DNA of 64,000 bases from Mycobacterium sp. IS-836 (GTDB taxonomy: Bacteria > Actinomycetota > Actinomycetes > Mycobacteriales > Mycobacteriaceae): assembly GCF_001954275.1 (NCBI RefSeq), contig NZ_MBEU01000056.1, forward strand, positions 45,304 to 109,303. Reading direction: 5' to 3'. This document shows positions 39,618 to 50,872 of this stretch, piece after piece. Positions within the stretch are counted from its first letter, which is position 1; each line of letters begins with the position of its first letter. Under the pieces are notes generated by a model, which did no database searches, was not told the origin of the DNA, and saw only the letters and a list, made by a program, of their open reading frames with translations. The position numbers were made by a program, and so were the translations under genes.

Positions 39618-42524
39618 TTATCGAGCCACCGCAGGGGATTTGGGCGCGGCCGGGTCGCCGTCCTCCCACAGCAGCAATTGACGCACCGCCGAACGCGGCC
39701 CGTATGGCCGCAGCATGGTGCTGGCCGGGCGCGGGCGCACCCGTTGCGGCCACCAGAACCAGCGACCCAAAAGCGTTGCGACGGACGGTGTCATGAAGGA
39801 ACGCACGATCAGCGTGTCGAACAACAGGCCGAGGCCGATCGTGGTCCCGATCTGACCGAGGACCTGGAAACCGCTGAACACGAACGCACACATGGTGACG
39901 GCGAAGACGATGCCGGCGGAGGTGACCACCGACCCGGAGCCGGCCATCGCCCGAATGATCCCGGTCTTCAACCCGGCATGGATCTCTTCCTTGAACCGCG
40001 AAATCAACAGCAGGTTGTAGTCGGATCCCACGGCCAGCAGCAGGATCACCGCCAGCGCCAGCACCACCCAGTACAGCTGGACCCCAAAGATGTACTGCCA
40101 GACCAGCACCGAGAGCCCGAACGACGCGCCCAGCGAAAGCGCAACCGTACCAACGATGACCAGCGCGGCGACCAGACTCCGCGTGATGATCATCATGATC
40201 AGCAATATCAGGCTCAGTGCGGCGAGCGCCACGATCATCAGGTCGTACTTGGCGCCGTCCTGGATGTCCTTGTACGTGGCCGCGGTGCCGCCGACGTAGA
40301 CCTTGGCACCGGCCATGGGCGTGCCCTTCAGGGCCTCGTGCGCGGCCTTGGTGATCGGGTCGATGTGTGAGATGCCTTCCGGCGTAGCGGGATCGCCGTC
40401 ATGGGTGACGATCATCCGGGCCGCCTTGCCGTCGGGCGAGACGAACAGTTTCAGCCCGCGCTTGAAATCGGGATTGTCGAAAACCTCGGGAGGCAGGTAG
40501 AAGCTGTCATCGTTCTTTGCGGCATCGAACGCGCGCCCCAGCGCCGTCGCGTTGTCGATCGCCGACTGCGTCTGCGCGTTGATACCGGACTGCGTCGCAT
40601 GGCTCGCCAACGTCAATGCGCGATTGGTCTCCTGGCTGTCGATCTGCGGCGGTATGAGTGCCACCAGTTTCGGCTGCAGCTCGTCGAGCTTATCCAAAGT
40701 GGCCGTGAGGTTTTCGAATTTTTCGGTGAGCTGATCGATGCCGTCCAGGGCGTCCAGAACTGACCTGATCGCCCAGCAGGCGGGGATGTCGAAGCAGTGC
40801 TTCTCCCAGTAGAAATAGCTGCGGATCGGCCTGAAGAAGTCGTCGAAATTCGCGATCTTGTCGCGCAGGTCCCTGATTGTGTCGACCGTGTCGTGAAAGC
40901 TTTGGGTTTCGCTGTGGGTGGCGGCGGCCAGCTGCTGCTGCAGCACGTACTGCTGCCGCAAAATGTTGATCGTCTTCGACAATTCGCCGGCCTGCTTGAG
41001 TAGGTCGTCGGCCCGCTCTCGCTGATACGTCAGGTTTTGCTGCTGGGCCGCGCTCTGATTGCTGACCACAAAGGCAAGCGAGCTGTGGTCGATCGGCGTT
41101 CCCAGCGGGCGGGTGATGGTCTGGACCTGCGCGACGCCGGGCACGTGGAACACCGCCTTGGCCACCCGGTCCAGGATGAGCATGTCGGCCGGGTTACGAA
41201 TGTCGTGATCCGTTTCGACCATCAACAATTCGGGCTCCAGCCGGGCGCGGGAAAAATGCCGCTCGGCCGCGGTGTAACCGACATTGGCCGGCGCGCTTTG
41301 GGGCATGTAGGGACGGGTGTCGTAACTCGTCTTGTATCCGGGCAGCGCGAGAAGACCCACCAGGGCCAACGCGCACGCCGCGGTGAGGACGGGAGCGGGC
41401 CAGCGGACGATGGCCGTGCCGATCCGTCGCCATCCCCGGGTTCGCATCGCGCGCTTCGGCTCGAAGATGCCCACCAACGCGCCCAGGGTAAGCACGGCCG
41501 GGCCGAGGGTAAGCGAGGCGGCCAGCGCGACGAGAATGCCCAGCGCGGCAGGGATTCCCAGACTTTGGAAGTAGGGCAGCCGGGTAAAGCTGAGGCAAGC
41601 CACAGCGCCGGCAACGGTCAGGCCCGAACCCAAGACGATGTGGGCCGTTCCGTGATACATCGTGTGGTACGCGGTTTCCTTGTCCTCGCCGGACCCGCGC
41701 GCTTCTTGATATCGGCCGACGAAGAATATCGCGTAATCCGTTCCGGCGGCGATGACCAGCAACGTCAGCAGATTCGTTGCGTACGTCGACAGCCCGATTA
41801 TTCCTTCGTTGCCGAGAAACGCGACGAGCCCACGGGCGGCGGACATCTCGATGAGCACCGTGAAGAGCACGAGGAGCGTCGTGAGGATGGAGCGATACAC
41901 GAAGAACAACATCAGCGCGATCACCCCGATGGTTATCGCGGTGACCTTTGCGGTGCCCTTGCTGCCGACGTCGAACTGATCGGAGATCAGTGGCGCCGCG
42001 CCGGTGACATAGGCTTTGACACCCGGCGGTGGTTGCATGTGCTCGACGATGTCGCGGACGGCGCCCACGCCCTCATTGGCCAATGCCGAGCCTTGATTGC
42101 CCGCGAGAAACAGCTGGACGTAGGCGGCCTTGCCGTCCGTGCTCTGGGATCCGGCCGCGGTCAGGGTGTCTCCCCAGAAGTCCTGGACGTGCTCGACGTG
42201 CTTCTTGTCCTGCTCGAGCTTGCGGATCATCGCGTCATAGAACTGGTGGGCGTCCGCGCCGAGCGGCTTGTCGCCTTCGAGCACGATCATCGCCGAGCTG
42301 TCGGTGTCGAACTCGTGGAACGCTTGGCCGATGCGCTTGATCGCCTTCAGCGATGGCGCGTCGGGCGAGTTCAGCGCCACATTGTGTGTTTTACCAACGT
42401 CTTCCAGCTGCGGCACCGCAACGTTGGTGATGGCGGCCAGCGCCACCCAGAACAACAGGATCGGCAGCGCAAGCCGGCGGATGGTGTGCGGCACCCGAGG
42501 CCGCGACTGTTGATGGTTGCTCAT
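39618..42524 (-). CDS. MmpL-family RND transporter
   Basis: This 968-residue inner-membrane RND transporter has 12 predicted helices. Both proton-relay Asp-Tyr pairs are present: D263-Y264 in [15 protein letters not shown] and D835-Y836 in [13 protein letters not shown]. The second periplasmic domain (about residues 495-640) has long heptad-rich helices ([20 protein letters not shown] onward), the coiled-coil hallmark of the MmpL4/MmpL5 branch that works with an MmpS partner. Substrates of that branch are siderophores, glycolipids or drugs; which one applies here is unknown. Its start is six bases after the mmpS stop. With tetR upstream it forms a regulated export module not found here in M. 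tuberculosis. Confidence 0.93.
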   Translation of the reverse strand: MSNHQQSRPRVPHTIRRLALPILLFWVALAAITNVAVPQLEDVGKTHNVALNSPDAPSLKAIKRIGQAFHEFDTDSSAMIVLEGDKPLGADAHQFYDAMIRKLEQDKKHVEHVQDFWGDTLTAAGSQSTDGKAAYVQLFLAGNQGSALANEGVGAVRDIVEHMQPPPGVKAYVTGAAPLISDQFDVGSKGTAKVTAITIGVIALMLFFVYRSILTTLLVLFTVLIEMSAARGLVAFLGNEGIIGLSTYATNLLTLLVIAAGTDYAIFFVGRYQEARGSGEDKETAYHTMYHGTAHIVLGSGLTVAGAVACLSFTRLPYFQSLGIPAALGILVALAASLTLGPAVLTLGALVGIFEPKRAMRTRGWRRIGTAIVRWPAPVLTAACALALVGLLALPGYKTSYDTRPYMPQSAPANVGYTAAERHFSRARLEPELLMVETDHDIRNPADMLILDRVAKAVFHVPGVAQVQTITRPLGTPIDHSSLAFVVSNQSAAQQQNLTYQRERADDLLKQAGELSKTINILRQQYVLQQQLAAATHSETQSFHDTVDTIRDLRDKIANFDDFFRPIRSYFYWEKHCFDIPACWAIRSVLDALDGIDQLTEKFENLTATLDKLDELQPKLVALIPPQIDSQETNRALTLASHATQSGINAQTQSAIDNATALGRAFDAAKNDDSFYLPPEVFDNPDFKRGLKLFVSPDGKAARMIVTHDGDPATPEGISHIDPITKAAHEALKGTPMAGAKVYVGGTAATYKDIQDGAKYDLMIVALAALSLILLIMMIITRSLVAALVIVGTVALSLGASFGLSVLVWQYIFGVQLYWVVLALAVILLLAVGSDYNLLLISRFKEEIHAGLKTGIIRAMAGSGSVVTSAGIVFAVTMCAFVFSGFQVLGQIGTTIGLGLLFDTLIVRSFMTPSVATLLGRWFWWPQRVRPRPASTMLRPYGPRSAVRQLLLWEDGDPAAPKSPAVAR

Positions 42525-42530
42525 CCAGAC

Positions 42531-42977
42531 TTATCCAGACTTATCCAGGCAGAAGGTGTAGGCGTCGACTTTGTTGACGGTGCGTTCGGCTTTGACTTCC
42601 CCGTTGACGGTGATGCGGCACCCGAGGGTGTCGCCATTTCCCTGCGCCACAACGTTGCCCACGACCGCGGGCTCGGTCGTGGTGATCGTGTACGACCATG
42701 GCAGGGGCGCGTTCTTGACTTCCTGCGGCTGGGCGTTGACGTCAAGGTAGTTGATGGTGGCCACCGCGCCCGGCGAGCCGAAGACCTCGAGGACCACCTG
42801 CTTGGGATTGAACGGGACGATCTCATTGGCGAGGCCGCTATTGGCCGTTGTGCTGTAGTGCGAGCCGAAGATTCCGTGCAGGCGGTAGATCGCAAATCCC
42901 ACGAGGGCGACCACCAGCGCGGCGACCAGGACCATCCAGCCGCGTCTGACGACGGTAGCAATCGAAATCCCCTTCAC
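42531..42977 (-). CDS. MmpS-family accessory protein
   Basis: This 148-residue protein has one N-terminal membrane helix (about residues 13-30, GWMVLVAALVVALVGFAIYR) and a periplasmic beta-sandwich domain. Typical pieces are VVLEVFGSPGAVATINYLDVNAQPQEV, LPWSYTITTTEPAVVGNVVAQG and GCRITVNGEV, ending FCLDKSG. Two cysteines in the domain may pair. MmpS proteins dock on their cognate MmpL. Start: GTG at 42977 with GAAAGG seven bases upstream. The junction with mmpL contains a 10-base tandem duplication (TGGATAAGTC twice), which moves the stop off the mmpL ATG without changing the last residues. Confidence 0.93.
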   Translation of the reverse strand: MKGISIATVVRRGWMVLVAALVVALVGFAIYRLHGIFGSHYSTTANSGLANEIVPFNPKQVVLEVFGSPGAVATINYLDVNAQPQEVKNAPLPWSYTITTTEPAVVGNVVAQGNGDTLGCRITVNGEVKAERTVNKVDAYTFCLDKSG

Positions 42978-43063
42978 CCGTTAGCCTTTCGATCATCGGG
43001 CGATACGGTCGACCTCGATGCTAGGGCGGCTGCCGGCGCTTCGCGGTCGATGGATAGCTCTGA

Positions 43064-43086
43064 CAGTACGGTACTGAACCGTACTG
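43064..43086. promoter_or_regulatory. TetR operator upstream of mmpS
   Basis: CAGTACGGT and ACCGTACTG form a perfect 9-base inverted repeat with a 5-base spacer (ACTGA). It lies 87 bases upstream of mmpS in the 133-base gap after tetR. The core GTACGGT-5-ACCGTAC is shared exactly with the site upstream of tetR at 43735. Confidence 0.8.
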
Positions 43087-43110
43087 CACAAGAGACGCGA
43101 GCGTACACAT

Positions 43111-43707
43111 TCATCGTCCGAATCGGGTGAGCCCGGGCAGAAGGACGTCGTCGACGAGAACCTGCACGGTGCGACGGGTGGGCGGCCGGCCCGGCATGAT
43201 GGACCGGAAGATGAGGTAGCCGGGCAGTAGATCCCAGAGTTCGTCGTTGATGGCCTCCTGGGCGATCTCGCCACGATCGACGGCCTGTTGCAGCACGTGC
43301 CGTATCAAGGCCTTGCGCTGATCGATGAATTGACGTTGCATCACCTCGTTGAGTGCCGGGTTGCGCGACACCTCGACCATCACCGCGCGGATCGTGCTGG
43401 CGAGCTGGCGTGTCTCCTGACAGCAGACCTCACCCAGCCGTAGCAAGTCGCCCCGCAACGTGCCGGTCTCCGGCGCGACCGCGACCTGACGGATGCCCTC
43501 GATGAAGGCGGCCAGCACCAGTTCGGCCTTCGACGGCCAGCGCCGATACACGGTGGCCTTGCTGGCGCGGGCGGCGCTGGCCACCTCGTCCACCGTCAAC
43601 CGGTCATAGCCGTGCTCCTGCAGCAGCCGCAACGTCACCGCAAGCAACTCGGCTTCGCGGGCCGACCACGGTGATGGCTCGCCATACCGATCGGCAGCCT
43701 GGGTCAT
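43111..43707 (-). CDS. TetR-family repressor of the mmpS-mmpL operon
   Basis: This 198-residue TetR regulator has its helix-turn-helix at about residues 20-65 (HGYDRLTVDEVASAARASKATVYRRWPSKAEL in two parts). A C-terminal ligand-binding helical domain ends in LLPGLTRFGR. The ATG at 43707 is supported by the family start; an open frame upstream overlaps ligA. One shared palindrome lies 28 bases before its own start and another before mmpS, so it most likely represses both itself and the transporter. The inducer is unknown but should be related to what MmpL exports. All three genes run the same way. Confidence 0.92.
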   Translation of the reverse strand: MTQAADRYGEPSPWSAREAELLAVTLRLLQEHGYDRLTVDEVASAARASKATVYRRWPSKAELVLAAFIEGIRQVAVAPETGTLRGDLLRLGEVCCQETRQLASTIRAVMVEVSRNPALNEVMQRQFIDQRKALIRHVLQQAVDRGEIAQEAINDELWDLLPGYLIFRSIMPGRPPTRRTVQVLVDDVLLPGLTRFGR

Positions 43708-43734
43708 AGCGCACACACTAGGCCCGCCGGGGCT

Positions 43735-43753
43735 GTACGGTCCAGTACCGTAC
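43735..43753. promoter_or_regulatory. TetR operator upstream of tetR
   Basis: GTACGGT at 43735-43741 and ACCGTAC at 43747-43753 form a perfect 7-base inverted repeat with a 5-base spacer. It ends exactly one base before the ligA stop codon and lies 28 bases upstream of the tetR start. Confidence 0.8.
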
Positions 43754-45862
<2,109 letters not shown>

Positions 45863-45912
45863 CTATCGAAGGGCGATGACAGCGTCTGCGACGCCTTGGC
45901 GCACCGGACCGT

Positions 45913-46239
45913 TCACTCCCGTTCGACGAAAGCCCGCAACCGGTCCGCCGCGGCATCCCAGCGCCGCGACAACTGGTTCAGGTAGTCACTGGCCCGGGCC
46001 AGTGGCTCGGTCTGCACGGTCCAGATGCGCTCGCGACCCCGCCGGCTGCTGGCGACCAAACCGACCGATTCGAGCAGCTGCAGATGCTTGCTGGCCGCCT
46101 GCCGGGTAACCGGAATGACGCTGATGACTTGCGATGTCGAACTCGGACCGAGATCGCAGAGCCGAACGATGATGCGCAGCCGATTGGGGTCCCCGAGCGC
46201 GTCGAAAACCGGCGCGCCGACCGAAAGCTGTGCGGTCAC
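45913..46239 (-). CDS. ArsR-family transcriptional regulator
   Basis: This 108-residue winged-helix protein has PVFDALGDPNRLRIIVRLCDLG, then the recognition part QVISVIPVTRQAASKHLQLLESVGLV and wing SSRRGRERIWTVQ. No metal-binding cysteine motif (such as CxC) is visible, so a metal sensor is unlikely; it belongs with ArsR proteins paired with SRPBCC/AHSA1 partners. The GTG start overlaps the upstream SRPBCC gene's stop by four bases. Two GCAAC-6-GTTGC palindromes in front of that gene are its probable binding sites, giving autoregulation of the pair. Confidence 0.9.
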   Translation of the reverse strand: MTAQLSVGAPVFDALGDPNRLRIIVRLCDLGPSSTSQVISVIPVTRQAASKHLQLLESVGLVASSRRGRERIWTVQTEPLARASDYLNQLSRRWDAAADRLRAFVERE

Positions 46240-46727
46240 ACCCGCAGGCCTTCGGCGTATCTGCGAACCAGGTCGGCCTGAATCCCCCAGCCCTCGGAGT
46301 TGGCGTCGTACGACGCGAAGCGGCGCGTCTCGGGGATGGCGTCGAAACCGGATTCGGTGATGGTGAGCAGCACACCGTCGGGCGTCTCCGACAGGGCGAA
46401 CTCGACCAGCGTGGTCGGTTCTTGGTCGTAGTCAACGTTCGGGTCGACGGCAAACGGATGCCAGCGGTAGGCGAACCGCCGCTGCGGTTCGATGGCAACG
46501 ATCTGCCACGTGGAGCGGGTCCCGGCATGCGGCTGCTGGCGCTTGGCGACCTCTTCATCGACGGTGGTCGGGGTGATCGTCGCGCCGACGGGCTTGCCCT
46601 CGACGAAGGGCCCGTCGAAGCGGACGCCGAACCAGCGCCCGAACTCCTCGGCGTCGGTGATGGCCCGCCACACCCGGTCCAGCGGTGCTCGCAACAGTGC
46701 TTGCTTCTGGATTCGATCGGTACTCAT
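46236..46727 (-). CDS. SRPBCC/AHSA1-family protein
   Basis: This protein of about 163 residues has the START/Bet v1-like fold. Recognisable pieces are KQALLRAPLDRVWRAITDAEEFGRWFGV at the N-terminus and YDANSEGWGIQADLVRRYAEGL at the end. These proteins bind hydrophobic ligands; no enzymatic activity can be assigned. Start: ATG at 46727 with AGGAGG about six bases upstream; that ribosome site itself lies inside one of two palindromes, so binding there would block both transcription and translation. First gene of a two-gene operon with the ArsR regulator. The ligand-binding protein plus repressor pairing suggests response to a small hydrophobic compound (inference). Confidence 0.85.
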   Translation of the reverse strand: MSTDRIQKQALLRAPLDRVWRAITDAEEFGRWFGVRFDGPFVEGKPVGATITPTTVDEEVAKRQQPHAGTRSTWQIVAIEPQRRFAYRWHPFAVDPNVDYDQEPTTLVEFALSETPDGVLLTITESGFDAIPETRRFASYDANSEGWGIQADLVRRYAEGLRV

Positions 46728-46729
46728 AT

Positions 46730-46745
46730 GCAACCTCCTAGTTGC
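46730..46745. promoter_or_regulatory. ArsR operator site 1, covering the SRPBCC ribosome site
   Basis: GCAAC-CTCCTA-GTTGC is a 5-base inverted repeat with 6-base spacer. The spacer is the complement of the AGGAG ribosome site of the SRPBCC gene. The same arms and spacing recur at 46776. Confidence 0.65.
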
Positions 46746-46775
46746 CTTTCAGCCAAGCACACGGTGGCGCGATAT

Positions 46776-46791
46776 GCAACCAATTGGTTGC
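46776..46791. promoter_or_regulatory. ArsR operator site 2
   Basis: GCAACCAATTGGTTGC is a perfect 16-base palindrome with the same arms as site 1. Centres are 46 bases apart, and it ends one base before the stop codon of the MetE-like gene. The promoter of the SRPBCC-ArsR operon should lie between or over the two sites. Confidence 0.7.
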
Positions 46792-47835
46792 CTATGTGAT
46801 CGCGTCCGGGTCTTCGGCGAACGCGTCGGCGGCCTTGCGGGCCAGCCCGATCGCGGTGCGGGCCCACTGCGGCGTGGCCGTCGCCAGGCCGCAGGCGGGG
46901 GTGACACCGATGCGGTCGCGCAGCGCCGCGCGGTCGAATCCGAGCCGATCGGTCACCGCGACGACCGCGGCGGCGACCTCTTCCGCCGACGGCTTCTTGT
47001 CCGGTTGCCGCACGGGGACCACGCCGAGCATGACGGTGCGTCCAGATTCGACGAATGCCGCGACGCCGTCCAGGTCCGCGGCCCGCAACGTGTCGGCTTG
47101 CACCGATACGGCGCCAATGGTGCTGCGCTGCAACAGATTCCACGGCAACCCGGGTGCGCAGCTGTGCACCAGCACCCCAGCGCCCGCAGTTCCGGCGCCC
47201 ACCGCCGCGACGCACGTATCGAGCAGCGCGCCGGCGACCGCCTCGTCGAGCGCGGCGACCGGGCTCAGCGCGGTCACCCCCCTCAGCTCCCCACCCAACG
47301 CCGCCGGCAGCGAGGGTTCGTCGAACTGGACCACGACCGGTGTGTCGAGCCGCCGCGCCAGCGCCGCGCGATGCGAGCCGACGCCTTCGGCCAGCGAGGC
47401 CGCCAGATCGCGCACCGCGCCGGAATCGGTGATCGCCCGGTGGCCGTTGGCCAGCTCGAGCTCGGCCGCCAGCGTGATCGGCCCGGGCGCCTGCACCTTG
47501 ACCACGCGCCCGGCGCCGCGCAGGCCCGCGGTCTCCCACGCCTCCTCCAGGGCGTCCATGTCCTCGTCGAGGAGGCTGACGGCCCGGCGTGTCACCGCCC
47601 CGGGCCGGGCGGCGATGCGATAGCCGCGCGGCGCGGTGTCGATGGCCACGTCGACCAGGAGCGCGCCCGCGCGGCCAAGCATGTCGGCGCCGACTCCCCT
47701 GGCCGGCAACTCGACGATGTGGGCCAGCGCGTCCGCCAGCTCGCCGACGACGACCTCGGCGGCCTGGCGCGCCTGGATGCCGGGCCACGACCCGACGCCG
47801 CTGGCCCTGGCGAACGCGGTGCCGAAAACACTCAC
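46792..47835 (-). CDS. MetE C-terminal domain-like protein (Rv3015c-like)
   Basis: This 347-residue single-domain (beta/alpha)8 protein is related to the catalytic half of cobalamin-independent methionine synthase. Conserved parts are KVQAPGPITLAAELELANG, VVQFDEPSLPAALGG, VLVHSCAPGLPWNLL and GVTPACGLATATPQWA. The zinc-ligand His/Cys set is suggested by HSCAPG and the Cys in TPACGL. Stand-alone versions without the N-terminal half are uncharacterised and may demethylate other donors; methionine synthesis is not proven. The GTG start at 47835 fits the family. Conserved near ligA in mycobacteria. No riboswitch was seen upstream. Confidence 0.85.
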   Translation of the reverse strand: MSVFGTAFARASGVGSWPGIQARQAAEVVVGELADALAHIVELPARGVGADMLGRAGALLVDVAIDTAPRGYRIAARPGAVTRRAVSLLDEDMDALEEAWETAGLRGAGRVVKVQAPGPITLAAELELANGHRAITDSGAVRDLAASLAEGVGSHRAALARRLDTPVVVQFDEPSLPAALGGELRGVTALSPVAALDEAVAGALLDTCVAAVGAGTAGAGVLVHSCAPGLPWNLLQRSTIGAVSVQADTLRAADLDGVAAFVESGRTVMLGVVPVRQPDKKPSAEEVAAAVVAVTDRLGFDRAALRDRIGVTPACGLATATPQWARTAIGLARKAADAFAEDPDAIT

Positions 47836-47926
47836 CCGGCAACCGTATTCGACCTCGCGTCGCGGGACGCCGGCCAGGGGGTGTCTGCCGCGGGGCCGGT
47901 CGAGTAGGTTCGAGCGAGAGAGGTAC

Positions 47927-48580
47927 GTGCAAACGGTGTCGCAGATCCGGGGATTGGCGCGCCCGCTGCTGTTGTGCGGCGCGGCGCTGCTGATCGCGGC
48001 GTGCACCCGGGTGGTCGGCGGCACCGCGGTGCCGGGATTCGGCGCCCCCCACCGGGGTGTGCAGGGCGTCAATGTCGACACCATCCTGCTGGATCAGCCA
48101 CGCATGCAAGCGATTACCGGCGCCGGCCAGCACCTGACGATCATCCCCACGATGGACGACACGTCTCCGGTGGACATCGACGCGCTGGCCGATAACACCC
48201 CGCGGGAGTGCCGGTTCCTGTTCGCCGAGACTGCGACGTTCGGGCCCGACATTCAGGAATTCCACAAGACCACCTTCCAGGACCCGCCCGACGGTGCGCT
48301 GATCTCCGAGGGCGCCGCGGCCTATCGAGACCCCGACGGCGCGCGGGGTGCGTTCGGTGCGCTGGTGAAGACCGTCGGAAACTGCGCGGACGGGGTGGCC
48401 GGTCAAATGTTCGTCGGCGAGTGGAAGGCCGACGCCAACTCGCTGCACATGCGGCCCGGCGGCTGCGGTCGCGACTACCGGGTGCTGTCGGTGGCCCTGC
48501 TGGAGGTCACGTTCTGCGGATTCCCGCAGACGGTGTCGGACATCGTGATGACCAACATCGTCGCCAACGTGCCGGGCTAG
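47927..48580 (+). CDS. lpqA: lipoprotein LpqA-like, PknH-type sensor domain
   Basis: This 217-residue lipoprotein has a signal with hydrophobic core [16 protein letters not shown] and lipidated C26. An extracellular domain like the PknH sensor follows ([30 protein letters not shown]), with several cysteines (REC, GNC, GGC, TFC) likely to form disulfides. This domain occurs in a set of mycobacterial lipoproteins and in serine/threonine kinases; the ligand is unknown. Start: GTG 47927 after GAGAGAGG, or GTG 47936. Corresponds to Rv3016. Its stop overlaps the stop of the convergent mnmA. In M. tuberculosis the esx/PPE/IS block would follow; here mnmA comes directly. Confidence 0.85.
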   Translation: MQTVSQIRGLARPLLLCGAALLIAACTRVVGGTAVPGFGAPHRGVQGVNVDTILLDQPRMQAITGAGQHLTIIPTMDDTSPVDIDALADNTPRECRFLFAETATFGPDIQEFHKTTFQDPPDGALISEGAAAYRDPDGARGAFGALVKTVGNCADGVAGQMFVGEWKADANSLHMRPGGCGRDYRVLSVALLEVTFCGFPQTVSDIVMTNIVANVPG

Positions 48581-49653
48581 CCGCGGGTGCCGGTGATGGT
48601 GGCGCTGCCCAGCACCTCGTCGCCGCCGGGGTCCGGGCGATACATCACCAGCGTCTGCCCGGGCGCCACGCCGCGCAGCGGGGTACGCAACCGCACGTCG
48701 AGCTCGTCGCCGACCAATTCGGCTACCGCACTGGCGGTTTCGCCGTGGGCGCGCACCTGAACCGCGCACTCGACGGGACCCGAGAATGCGGCCCCCGCGG
48801 TGAAGACCGGCGCCCGTCCCCGCAACGCAACCACGTCGAGGTCGTCGGCCGCACCCACGTGCACGGTCGCGGTGTCGGCATCGATCGCCGTCACGTAGCG
48901 CGGCCGGCCATCGGGTCCCGGCCCGGCGATGCCCAGGCCTTTGCGCTGGCCGATGGTGAAACCGTGCACGCCGTCGTGCATGGCCAGCACCGCGCCGTCT
49001 GCGTTGACCACCGCGCCGCGGCGCACCCCGATGCGCTCTCCCAGAAACGCGCGGGTGTCGCCGGACGGGATGAAGCAGATGTCGTGGCTGTCCGGCTTGT
49101 CGGCGACCGCCAGGCCGCGGCGGGCGGCCTCGGCGCGGATCTGCGGTTTGGGTGTGTCGCCGATCGGGAATGCGGCGTGGCGCAACTGCTCGGCCGTCAA
49201 CACGGCGAGCACATAGGACTGGTCCTTGTCCTCGTCGACGGCGCGACGCAGCCGCCCCTGCGACAGTCGGGCGTAGTGCCCGGTTGCCACCGTGTCGAAG
49301 CCCAACGCGAGGGCTCTCGCGGACAGAGCCGAGAACTTGATGCGCTGATTGCACCGCACGCAGGGGTTGGGGGTCTCCCCCCGGGCATACGACGACACGA
49401 AATCGTCGATCACGTCCGCTTTGAACCGCTCCGCGAAATCCCATACGTAGAACGGGATTCCGAGCACGTCGGCCACTCGGCGCGCGTCGGAGGCGTCTTC
49501 TTTTGAGCAGCATCCGCGTGAGCCGGTGCGCAGCGTACCGGGCGCACTCGACAGCGCCAGGTGCACGCCGACCACATCGTGCCCGGCGTCGACCATGCGT
49601 GCGGCCGCGACCGACGAGTCGACGCCACCGCTCATCGCAGCGAGGACTTTCAT
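48577..49653 (-). CDS. mnmA: tRNA-specific 2-thiouridylase
   Basis: This 358-residue enzyme thiolates U34 of tRNA-Lys, -Glu and -Gln. The N-terminal PP-loop is [14 protein letters not shown]. The two catalytic cysteines are in [12 protein letters not shown] and [11 protein letters not shown], with HYARL and the C-terminal beta-barrel intact. Sulfur comes from a cysteine desulfurase, and iscS is encoded immediately upstream with a four-base overlap, so the pair supplies and uses persulfide. The longer open frame upstream lies over iscS in another frame. Slightly shorter than the M. tuberculosis TrmU. Confidence 0.96.
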   Translation of the reverse strand: MKVLAAMSGGVDSSVAAARMVDAGHDVVGVHLALSSAPGTLRTGSRGCCSKEDASDARRVADVLGIPFYVWDFAERFKADVIDDFVSSYARGETPNPCVRCNQRIKFSALSARALALGFDTVATGHYARLSQGRLRRAVDEDKDQSYVLAVLTAEQLRHAAFPIGDTPKPQIRAEAARRGLAVADKPDSHDICFIPSGDTRAFLGERIGVRRGAVVNADGAVLAMHDGVHGFTIGQRKGLGIAGPGPDGRPRYVTAIDADTATVHVGAADDLDVVALRGRAPVFTAGAAFSGPVECAVQVRAHGETASAVAELVGDELDVRLRTPLRGVAPGQTLVMYRPDPGGDEVLGSATITGTRG

Positions 49654-50831
49654 CGACCCGCTCCCGCCGCCGCCAGGGCCGCGCGCCGGGCCCGGTCGAC
49701 TGCGCCGGGCAGCACGCCCAACACGGCGTCGATGTCGGCGTCCACACTGGTGTGCCCCAGCGAAAGACGCAATGAGCCGCGGGCGCTGGCCGGATCGGCG
49801 CCCATCGCGATCAGCACGTGTGACGGCTGCGCGACACCGGCGGTGCACGCCGAGCCGGTCGAGCACTCGATCCCGTTGGCGTCCAACAGCATCAGCAGCG
49901 CATCGCCCTCGCAGCCGCGGAAGGTGAAGTGCGCGTTGCCCGGAAGCCGCAACGGGTCGGCGGCGCCGTTGACGACGACGTCGTCGATGCCGGTGAGTAC
50001 GCCCTCGACCAGTCGATCGCGCAACGTTCGCAGCCGCGCACCGTTGGCGGCGAGCCCGTCCACCGCGATCCGGGCCGCCGCCGCCATTCCGACGGCACCG
50101 GCCACATCGGGTGTGCCGGAACGGATGTCGCGCTCCTGCCCACCGCCATGCGACAGCGGTACACAGGCGACGTCCCGCCGCAGCAGCAACGCGCCCACCG
50201 CCGGCGGACCGCCGAACTTGTGTGCGGCCACGCTCATCGCCGATAGTCCGCTAGCGGTGAAATCGACGGGCAGCTGCCCGATTGCCTGAATGGCGTCGCT
50301 GTGCATCGGGACGCCGAATTCGGCTGCGACGGCCGCGAGTTCGGCGGCCGGCATGACTGTGCCGACTTCATTGTTGGCCCACATCACCGACACCAGCGCG
50401 ACGTCGTCATGGCGGGTAAGGACCTCGCGCAGCGCGGCCGCCGACACCGACCCGTCGGGCGCGGTGGGTAGCCAGGTCACTTCGGCGTCCTCGTGTTCGA
50501 CGAGCCAGTTCACCGAGTCGAGCACGGCGTGGTGTTCGACCTCACTGGTGACGATGCGCCGACGGCGTGGCTCGGCTCCCCGCCGGGCCCAATAGATCCC
50601 CTTGACGGCCAGGTTGTCGCTCTCGGTGCCGCCCGCGGTGAAGATCACCTCCGACGGGCGCGCGCCCAGCTTCTCGGCGATCAGCTCGCGCGATTCCTCG
50701 ATCCGGCGCCGCGCCGCGCGGCCGCTGGTGTGCAGCGAGGAGGCGTTGCCCACGGTGCCCAGCGCAGCCGTCATCGCCTCGATGGCGGCGGGGTGCATCG
50801 GGGTCGTCGCGGCGTGATCGAGATAGACCAT
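49650..50831 (-). CDS. iscS: cysteine desulfurase
   Basis: This 393-residue PLP enzyme moves sulfur from cysteine onto its own catalytic cysteine. It begins [20 protein letters not shown]. The Schiff-base lysine is K205 in [10 protein letters not shown], the cofactor region is [12 protein letters not shown], and the persulfide cysteine is C329 in [17 protein letters not shown]. Downstream mnmA overlaps by four bases, pointing to tRNA thiolation as one use of the sulfur; iron-sulfur cluster assembly is another. Start ATG 50831. Same length as Rv3025c. Confidence 0.96.
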   Translation of the reverse strand: MVYLDHAATTPMHPAAIEAMTAALGTVGNASSLHTSGRAARRRIEESRELIAEKLGARPSEVIFTAGGTESDNLAVKGIYWARRGAEPRRRRIVTSEVEHHAVLDSVNWLVEHEDAEVTWLPTAPDGSVSAAALREVLTRHDDVALVSVMWANNEVGTVMPAAELAAVAAEFGVPMHSDAIQAIGQLPVDFTASGLSAMSVAAHKFGGPPAVGALLLRRDVACVPLSHGGGQERDIRSGTPDVAGAVGMAAAARIAVDGLAANGARLRTLRDRLVEGVLTGIDDVVVNGAADPLRLPGNAHFTFRGCEGDALLMLLDANGIECSTGSACTAGVAQPSHVLIAMGADPASARGSLRLSLGHTSVDADIDAVLGVLPGAVDRARRAALAAAGAGR

Positions 50832-50872
50832 GACCCGCCCCACGATACCTGCAGGCCAGGGCTGCCCCGAAC

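Noticed and set aside
41037..43130. 697-codon open frame on the plus strand opposite mmpL-mmpS
   Set aside because: Antisense to two genes with clear family motifs; composition (Arg, His, Gly, Asp) is that of a shadow frame.
46792..47926. Cobalamin or SAM riboswitch ahead of the MetE-like gene
   Set aside because: Only 91 bases separate it from the divergent lpqA start, too short for such riboswitches, and no conserved box was seen.
46724..49747. 1007-codon open frame on the minus strand
   Set aside because: It crosses mnmA, lpqA and the MetE-like gene in other frames, is dominated by Arg/Gly/Ala and has no recognisable domain.
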